Shown piece after piece: positions 1 through 4,193 of a stretch of DNA of 5,379 bases (position 1 is its first letter; each line of letters opens with the position of its first letter). The stretch comes from Candidatus Altimarinota bacterium (GTDB lineage Bacteria > Patescibacteriota > Gracilibacteria > UBA1369 > LOWO2-01-FULL-3). The stretch is from NCBI GenBank assembly GCA_029939035.1, contig JAOZTS010000005.1:1-5379 (forward strand), given 5' to 3'. The position numbers and the translations under genes were made by a program. Under the pieces are notes generated by a model, which was not told the DNA's origin, searched no databases, and saw only the letters and a program-made list of their open reading frames with translations.

Positions 1-2
1 TA

Positions 3-695
3 GGTATTGGAATTGGTTTTTTTATTCAAACCATTGTTGGTTTTGCTGCTACACTTTTTGCACTACCTATTTTATTAACCGTATTAAGCCTTCAAGATTC
101 AATTGCTTACCTCTCAATTTTTCATCTAATATTTAGTATTCTTTTAATAAGTAGAAATTATAAAGATGTTAATAAAAAAATCACTTTAGAAGTTGCAACA
201 GGCGGAATTATTGGTCTGATAGCAGGAATATTATTACTTAAACATGGAAATCCAGATTATTTAAAAATATTTTTAGGTCTTTTTATTGTGATGTATGTTA
301 TTCATTCAACTTTCAAGAAAACAGAAAATATAATTCTAAAAAAAATGGGAATTGTATTTTCATTGTTAGGAGGTTTTTTCTCAGGATTGTTTTCTGCGGG
401 TGGGCCTTTATTTGCAAGTTATATTTATAATAAGTTATCAGATCAAAATGCTATCAGAGCAACTCTCATAGGCGCATTATTAATTATTAATATTTTCAGA
501 ATGCCATTATTAGTCGCCAATCAATTAGTCGATTTTAATATTGTTTTTCTATCACTTTTTATTTTACCCTTCTTTTTAATATCAATTTATCTAGGCGAAA
601 AACTTCATAAACAAATTAATGAAACTGCCTTCAAAAATATTTTTTTAATCCTTCTTCTCATTAGTGGAATATCCTTAATAATAAGCCAATTTTAA
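3..695 (+). CDS. TauE/SafE-family membrane permease, 5' end cut by window edge
   Basis: The reading frame is open from the first complete codon at 3 to TAA at 693-695, giving 230 visible residues. The ATG/GTG codons at 288-293 are internal. The protein is almost entirely hydrophobic. Visible residues 5-16 (GFFIQTIVGFAA) match the first glycine-rich half-repeat of TauE/SafE permeases, and residues 123-137 (GGFFSGLFSAGGPLF) match the second. Family members are usually about 240-270 residues, so perhaps only 5-20 residues are missing. The family moves sulfite, sulfoacetate, thiosulfate or other small anions across the inner membrane; the substrate here is unknown. The gene is markedly AT-rich. 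Its stop overlaps that of the convergent sulfotransferase-like gene, and any promoter lies outside the window. Family assignment is fairly sure, substrate is not. Confidence 0.85.
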   Translation, partial: GIGIGFFIQTIVGFAATLFALPILLTVLSLQDSIAYLSIFHLIFSILLISRNYKDVNKKITLEVATGGIIGLIAGILLLKHGNPDYLKIFLGLFIVMYVIHSTFKKTENIILKKMGIVFSLLGGFFSGLFSAGGPLFASYIYNKLSDQNAIRATLIGALLIINIFRMPLLVANQLVDFNIVFLSLFILPFFLISIYLGEKLHKQINETAFKNIFLILLLISGISLIISQF

Positions 696-1582
696 CCAGC
701 AGATTTCTCAAAGTATCCCTCAACCTCTGTGCTTTCTGAAATATCAAGTTTAAAGTCATCAGCCGATTTTAGTCTTAATCTATCATATATTTCAAATACT
801 CCACCATCAATTAACCTCAAAACTTGACCATATGAGAGCTTCTCAATTATTCTGCTCATTCTCTTTGGGTAGAATTTTAATCCACTTGATTGTGCTACTT
901 TTATATGAAAATCACCTGATGAATACAAAGCAGGTTCATCCGCAAAAAAGATTCCTGACTCAGGAGTTCCCATTGCAGGCAATTGTGTCCAATCATTAAA
1001 AGCTCCTTCGTCTGGAGTTATATCAAGTAGATCAAATAATTTATCTAAAACCCCTTCAACACAATTTTTCTCTAATACACTGTAATCAAACACAACATTA
1101 TTAATACCAAGTGAATCAACCTGAATAGCAATTTGATTAACTGTATTAAACGCTAAAACAAGATTATCTATCAATTCATCAGCACTCTTATTAAAATCAA
1201 ATTGCTCAACCCACGAACATGCTGTTGCTAAAGCTTTTCGTACACTAATCACCACTGAAAGCGTTTCAATTCTAATGCCAGCTTCTAACAAGATTTCAAG
1301 AGGATTTACTGTAGATTCCTCTTGTGTATAGGGTCCTATTGTTTCTTTCAAAAATATACTATCAATGTTTGGAATTCTATATTCAGATCTTCTATTGCTT
1401 AACCTGTAACGTAAAAGGGCCTTAATAGGCTGATACCAAGATTCTATACCTGCGCTTGAAAACACTCTCAACTGAGCTGTAGTAGAACTTCTACAAGGTG
1501 CAATACCAAGAATTATTTTAGGAACATCATCTGGAATTGTAATATCATCTGCCAGATTCTTTGAAGTAATTTTCGCTTCCAT
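692..1582 (-). CDS. Sulfotransferase-like protein (P-loop, PAPS-type fold)
   Basis: This is a 296-residue soluble protein. Residues 23-35 (IILGIAPCRSSTT) form a strand plus loop equivalent to the PxRSGTT 5'-phosphosulfate loop of PAPS sulfotransferases, with Ser33 in place of Gly. R115 and S123 are eight residues apart in SVRKALATACSW, the spacing of the Arg/Ser pair that binds the 3'-phosphate in this superfamily, although the usual Asp/Asn-Pro after the Arg is Lys-Ala. FLKETIGPYT at 77-86 resembles a motif I recall from a bacterial sulfotransferase subfamily. If active it would move a sulfuryl group from PAPS to an unknown acceptor; the altered loop leaves activity open. The ATG at 1580-1582 has no clear Shine-Dalgarno but lies about 40 nt downstream of a good promoter. 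The stop overlaps the permease stop. Alternative: a P-loop kinase-like or non-catalytic relative. Confidence 0.7.
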   Translation of the reverse strand: MEAKITSKNLADDITIPDDVPKIILGIAPCRSSTTAQLRVFSSAGIESWYQPIKALLRYRLSNRRSEYRIPNIDSIFLKETIGPYTQEESTVNPLEILLEAGIRIETLSVVISVRKALATACSWVEQFDFNKSADELIDNLVLAFNTVNQIAIQVDSLGINNVVFDYSVLEKNCVEGVLDKLFDLLDITPDEGAFNDWTQLPAMGTPESGIFFADEPALYSSGDFHIKVAQSSGLKFYPKRMSRIIEKLSYGQVLRLIDGGVFEIYDRLRLKSADDFKLDISESTEVEGYFEKSAG

Positions 1583-1629
1583 AACTGCTAGTAAAAATAG
1601 TGGAATCCAAATTACACCACCTTTCAGGA

Positions 1630-1658
1630 ATTATCAAACTGGATTGTTTTCACATCAA
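1630..1658 (-). promoter_or_regulatory. Sigma70-like promoter of the sulfotransferase-like gene
   Basis: On the minus strand a -35 TTGATG (1653-1658) is followed after exactly 17 bp by a -10 GATAAT (1630-1635), five of six consensus bases. Transcription would start near 1623 and give a leader of roughly 40 nt before the ATG at 1582. Spacing and hexamers are good, but AT-rich DNA produces such matches by chance. Confidence 0.55.
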
Positions 1659-1661
1659 TCC
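1641..1661. promoter_or_regulatory. Inverted repeat GGATTG-N9-CAATCC inside the minus-strand promoter
   Basis: The arms GGATTG (1641-1646) and CAATCC (1656-1661) are perfect reverse complements separated by 9 nt. The dyad lies across the spacer and -35 box of the predicted sulfotransferase promoter, where a bound dimer would block RNA polymerase. It does not resemble the G-tract operator next to it, so a different regulator would be involved. Chance occurrence is possible because the arms are only 6 bp. Confidence 0.35.
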
Positions 1662-1665
1662 TCTG

Positions 1666-1695
1666 TTGACACCCCCTAGGGGTGTCTGCTAGATT
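1666..1695 (+). promoter_or_regulatory. Sigma70-like promoter of the repressor/TDT operon
   Basis: A perfect -35 TTGACA (1666-1671) is followed after 18 bp by TAGATT (1690-1695), preceded directly by TGC, which makes it an extended -10. The start site would be near 1702, leaving a leader of about 19 nt before the ATG at 1721. The inverted repeat at 1668-1686 fills the spacer between the two hexamers, as expected for an autorepressed promoter. Confidence 0.7.
1668..1686. promoter_or_regulatory. CsoR/CstR-type operator, GACACCCC-CTA-GGGGTGTC
   Basis: Two perfect 8-bp arms, GACACCCC (1668-1675) and GGGGTGTC (1679-1686), flank a 3-nt spacer. CsoR-family repressors bind G/C-tract inverted repeats of the ACCCC...GGGGT kind with A/T-richer flanks, and this site has that form. 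It sits between the -35 and -10 of the promoter for the CsoR-family gene itself, so autoregulation by occlusion is the natural reading. It also ends 9 bp from the -35 box of the divergent gene. I see no second copy in the window. Confidence 0.75.
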
Positions 1696-1720
1696 CTTTG
1701 CAATTCCTAACTTTTTACAC

Positions 1721-1957
1721 ATGAAAACGTATAAACAATTGATAAATAATATCGTAGGGCAGCTGAATGGAGTGAACCGAATGATGGAAAATGAAGATGA
1801 ATGTTTCAAAGTTCTTACACAATTAAAAGCTGCAAAGTCGGCTCTTAACTCTCTTTCAAATAAGTTTCTACAGGAAAAATTCCTTAAATGCCTAGAAAAA
1901 GGAAACGAATCTAAAGAAGCTGTTTGCAAAAAGTTTTTTACAGAAATATTAAATTAA
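1721..1957 (+). CDS. CsoR/RcnR-family (DUF156) repressor, CstR-like Cys-x-Cys type
   Basis: This 78-residue all-helical protein has family landmarks: IVGQLNGVNRM (11-21), the helix with the first ligand Cys in ECFKVLTQLKAAKSAL (27-42), and the second Cys in FLKCLEKG (54-61). C28 and C57 are 29 residues apart, as in CsoR (C36/C65) and CstR (C31/C60). The position of the CsoR copper-ligand His (C-4) is Lys53, and there is no N-terminal His of the RcnR type. The pattern is therefore x-C-x-C, that of the persulfide sensor CstR rather than a Cu or Ni sensor. An extra Cys (C69) lies near the C-terminus. The ATG at 1721 is preferred over the in-frame GTG at 1682, which lies within the operator and upstream of the predicted start site. 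No Shine-Dalgarno is apparent. It heads a two-gene unit with the transporter. Family is near certain; the signal sensed is inferred. Confidence 0.9.
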   Translation: MKTYKQLINNIVGQLNGVNRMMENEDECFKVLTQLKAAKSALNSLSNKFLQEKFLKCLEKGNESKEAVCKKFFTEILN

Positions 1958-1967
1958 CCAATACATC

Positions 1968-3113
1968 ATGAAGAGTAAATTTTCACCACTACTATTTTTA
2001 GCCTCGCTCGGAGCGGGTGGAATCTCCGTTATTCCTTTTGCTTTTCTTAATTACACTTTTCCGCATGAAAAGGGACTTATCAAAATGGCTCATATCCCCT
2101 ACGACACATTAGAGCTTTGGCAGGGGTTTTTGTTCAGATTCCTTGAAGCTACAATGATCACATTTGCTGTGATTCATATTGTCCTTTCTGTTATTTTCTT
2201 TGTAAAATTGGTTCAGTGGATGCGAGAAGATGGCTACAAGAAGTTCATAGAGAATCCTTTGGCAAACTCGGCTATTTTGGCTCCGTTTATTTCGATTGTT
2301 ATGACGATGAATGTGATGATTGGACCAGCTCGATATTTTATTCCTTCGTTTTCGGATAATCTGCAGTTATTCATGCTTCCTGCCTTGGTGTTCTGGGGAG
2401 TAATTTGGCTTCTTCTAATGAGAATGGAAATAAAATTACTTAAGACCTCTTTTGAAAAAAGTTTTGATATCAGTAAAATTCATTTTGGGTGGCTGTTGCA
2501 TCCATTTGCATTGGGCATGTTGACTGTTACCGGAACTGGAATTGCCGCTCTTTCCGCTGACGCTTCTGTTGCTCATGTTGCTGCTTTTATGTCTGTGGTA
2601 TCTGGGACAATGGGGGTTTTCCTGCTTCTCGTAAAAATGATTACTCTGTTCAAGAGCCATTTTGCCGCAAAGGGTTTGCCTGAGAGGCAATTTCTTCCTA
2701 GTTTTTTGATTGTGGTTCCAAATATTACTCTATATGCAATTAGTGCTTTTCGGCTTGGTCACTATCTGGAACGACACCATGGTGCTGAGATGGGAGCATA
2801 TTTTTTGATTGTGATGGTAGTCGCTTTTGCTTTTGAGACGTGGTACTTGGCTTTTGGCATTAGTCTTTTGAAGGACTATTTCAGGAGACATTTCTCAAAG
2901 GAATATTATGTCTCACAGTGGGGGCTAGTTTGTCCTCTCGTGGCATATGCAGTTTTGGGAAGTTTTGTTTATAACGTATTTGTTCCAAATATTGCGCTTT
3001 ATGCACTGATCCTTTTAGTGACGCTTGCTGTTGTAATTTTGTTCTTTGTTTTACTTGGAAAACATATTAAGTGTGCCAAAAACAGGGGCGGTTCTAATTT
3101 GACATGTTATTAG
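1968..3113 (+). CDS. Ten-helix membrane transporter, probably TDT (TehA/SLAC1/Ssu1) fold
   Basis: The 381-residue protein has about ten membrane segments, near residues 5-30, 57-84, 98-123, 132-158, 170-195, 201-228, 242-267, 276-305, 318-338 and 342-369, with a short polar tail. Helix number, length and general sequence character fit the tellurite-resistance/dicarboxylate transporter family, which includes TehA, SLAC1 anion channels and the Ssu1 sulfite exporters. I recognise this by style and topology rather than by one diagnostic motif. Glycine- and proline-containing helices (for example PFALGMLTVTGTG at 178-190) suit a central anion pore. It starts 10 nt after the repressor stop, so the two are almost surely co-transcribed and it is the likely regulatory target. 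Export of sulfite or another small sulfur anion is inferred from that pairing. It could be an uncharacterised membrane family. The gene is visibly GC-richer than the permease at the left edge. Confidence 0.7.
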   Translation: MKSKFSPLLFLASLGAGGISVIPFAFLNYTFPHEKGLIKMAHIPYDTLELWQGFLFRFLEATMITFAVIHIVLSVIFFVKLVQWMREDGYKKFIENPLANSAILAPFISIVMTMNVMIGPARYFIPSFSDNLQLFMLPALVFWGVIWLLLMRMEIKLLKTSFEKSFDISKIHFGWLLHPFALGMLTVTGTGIAALSADASVAHVAAFMSVVSGTMGVFLLLVKMITLFKSHFAAKGLPERQFLPSFLIVVPNITLYAISAFRLGHYLERHHGAEMGAYFLIVMVVAFAFETWYLAFGISLLKDYFRRHFSKEYYVSQWGLVCPLVAYAVLGSFVYNVFVPNIALYALILLVTLAVVILFFVLLGKHIKCAKNRGGSNLTCY

Positions 3114-3161
3114 AAAACTGGGTAATCTGTGATGCATAAGCTATCAATACCTAATTACAAT
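3099..3161 (+). promoter_or_regulatory. Weak promoter candidates ahead of the lipoprotein gene
   Basis: A perfect TTGACA (3099-3104) at the very end of the transporter gene is followed 18 bp later only by the poor -10 TAATCT (3123-3128). A better -10, TACAAT (3156-3161), lies seven bases before the ATG at 3168, which would give a leaderless or near-leaderless mRNA, but no good -35 accompanies it. Read-through from the upstream operon is an equally good explanation, since I see no terminator hairpin in 3114-3167. Confidence 0.25.
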
Positions 3162-3167
3162 AAAATC

Positions 3168-4178
3168 ATGAAAAAATTATTATTACTTTTACTCACCTTT
3201 GTTCTTGTTGGATGTGTGAGTGTAAGTCTTAACTCTGGAGAGGACAATGACGAGTCTGGGGATGTTGCGGAAGAAATCACTGAAGAGGTTGTCGTGGACG
3301 AGTCTGAGGAAATTGTGGAGGATGTTGAAGAGGAAGTTGTGGAGGATGAAGAGAATATTGGTTGCGGAGGACCTGATTGCGATAATGAGATGCTGATCAG
3401 TAGTTATTATAAGTTGATTGCTGATGGTGATCTCTCTACTGCTTATGCGATGAAGTATGAACCAAATGTTAACTACGAGACCTTTAAGGGTTGGTATGGC
3501 AATGTTCTTTTTGCTGATGTTAGAGATTATGAAGAAATTGATGACAATAAGTATCAGTTTGTTGTGGATTTGGGAGAAGTTGGAGATGTTAAAAACTCAT
3601 TTATGGTTGTAATGGTGGTTCGTGGTGGACTTTTGGATACTCTTTCATCTACAAATATGACTATTAAAAGTGGAACAGAGGTTTATGTAAAAGTATTCTC
3701 TGATGGTGATGATCTTTACGTAAAAAAGGATGGTGAGGAGATTTTCGTTGATTCGTTGAGAATGAACAAAAATGATCCTGTAATGGGTGAATCATTGTAT
3801 AAATACCATCTTACGGATGATGGTAAATATTTGGCTTATCAGGTTGGCGTTTGGGAAGCAATGTATGTGAACGTTTATGACATTGAGAGCGAAAAATTTA
3901 TATATGAAGAGTTTGGCGTAACTTCGTTTGGATTTACGGCTGAGGAAGATTTTTTCTATGCTTGTACAGAGGCTGGAATGTTGGGAGACATGATGAGAAT
4001 ATATAATGTTCCAAGTTTTTCATTAAAAAGAGATTTATTGCCTGCTGAATCGGGATTGATTGTGATGTATTGCAATGGATATGCTTCGTATAACAACAGC
4101 TATTCATATACTTTGACTTCTGATTGGAGTACAGAAAATAAGCAGGTTTACTATTTCGACACAAATACTGTTGAGTAG
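3168..4178 (+). CDS. Lipoprotein with acidic linker, NTF2-like segment and PD40-like repeats
   Basis: I chose the ATG at 3168 (336 residues) because it gives a classic lipoprotein signal, MKKLLLLLLTFVLVGC, with lipobox LVGC and lipidated C16. The in-frame GTG/ATG at 3129-3132 would put 12-13 polar residues in front of it. Residues 24-62 are a very acidic Glu/Asp/Val linker, then CGGPDC (66-71), which could form a small disulfide loop. From about 78, SSYYKLIADGDLSTAYAM and FKGWYGNV resemble NTF2-like domains common on bacterial surface lipoproteins. Later, LTDDGKYLAY followed by VYDIESEKF looks like a PD40/TolB-type beta-propeller blade. Anchorage to the outer face of a membrane is inferred; no enzyme motif is seen. 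It follows the transporter by 54 nt on the same strand and may be co-transcribed, although nothing in it speaks of sulfur chemistry. Confidence 0.8.
   Translation: MKKLLLLLLTFVLVGCVSVSLNSGEDNDESGDVAEEITEEVVVDESEEIVEDVEEEVVEDEENIGCGGPDCDNEMLISSYYKLIADGDLSTAYAMKYEPNVNYETFKGWYGNVLFADVRDYEEIDDNKYQFVVDLGEVGDVKNSFMVVMVVRGGLLDTLSSTNMTIKSGTEVYVKVFSDGDDLYVKKDGEEIFVDSLRMNKNDPVMGESLYKYHLTDDGKYLAYQVGVWEAMYVNVYDIESEKFIYEEFGVTSFGFTAEEDFFYACTEAGMLGDMMRIYNVPSFSLKRDLLPAESGLIVMYCNGYASYNNSYSYTLTSDWSTENKQVYYFDTNTVE
3306..3348 (+). repeat. 24-bp-period imperfect repeat coding the acidic linker
   Basis: The 19-base stretches at 3306-3324 and 3330-3348 (GAGGAAATTGTGGAGGATG and GAGGAAGTTGTGGAGGATG) differ at one base and are offset by 24 bp, or eight codons. 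They encode EEIVED and EEVVED within the Glu-rich linker. Such a purine-rich in-frame repeat could change linker length by slippage without shifting the frame. Confidence 0.7.
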
Positions 4179-4193
4179 TTAGGCCAGTTTCGT

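Larger units (their letters stand above)
1583..1720. promoter_or_regulatory. Divergent control region between sulfotransferase-like gene and CsoR-family repressor
   Basis: This 138-bp gap separates two divergently transcribed genes. It contains one promoter for each direction, with their -35 hexamers only 7 bp apart (1653-1658 and 1666-1671). It also holds a G/C-rich inverted repeat at 1668-1686 and a second dyad at 1641-1661. A frame running through it on the plus strand (a GTG at 1682) would extend the repressor upstream of its own predicted transcription start, so I treat it as non-coding. A short palindrome, TGGAATCCA at 1601-1609, lies in the leader of the minus-strand gene. Confidence 0.75.

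Noticed and set aside
1624..1929. Minus-strand 101-codon frame opposite the repressor
   Set aside because: It lies antisense to a clear CsoR-family gene and runs through the promoter/operator region; its translation has no recognisable domain.
2436..2690. Minus-strand frame inside the transporter gene
   Set aside because: It is entirely antisense to a convincing ten-helix coding sequence, and its composition is what a reversed membrane gene gives.
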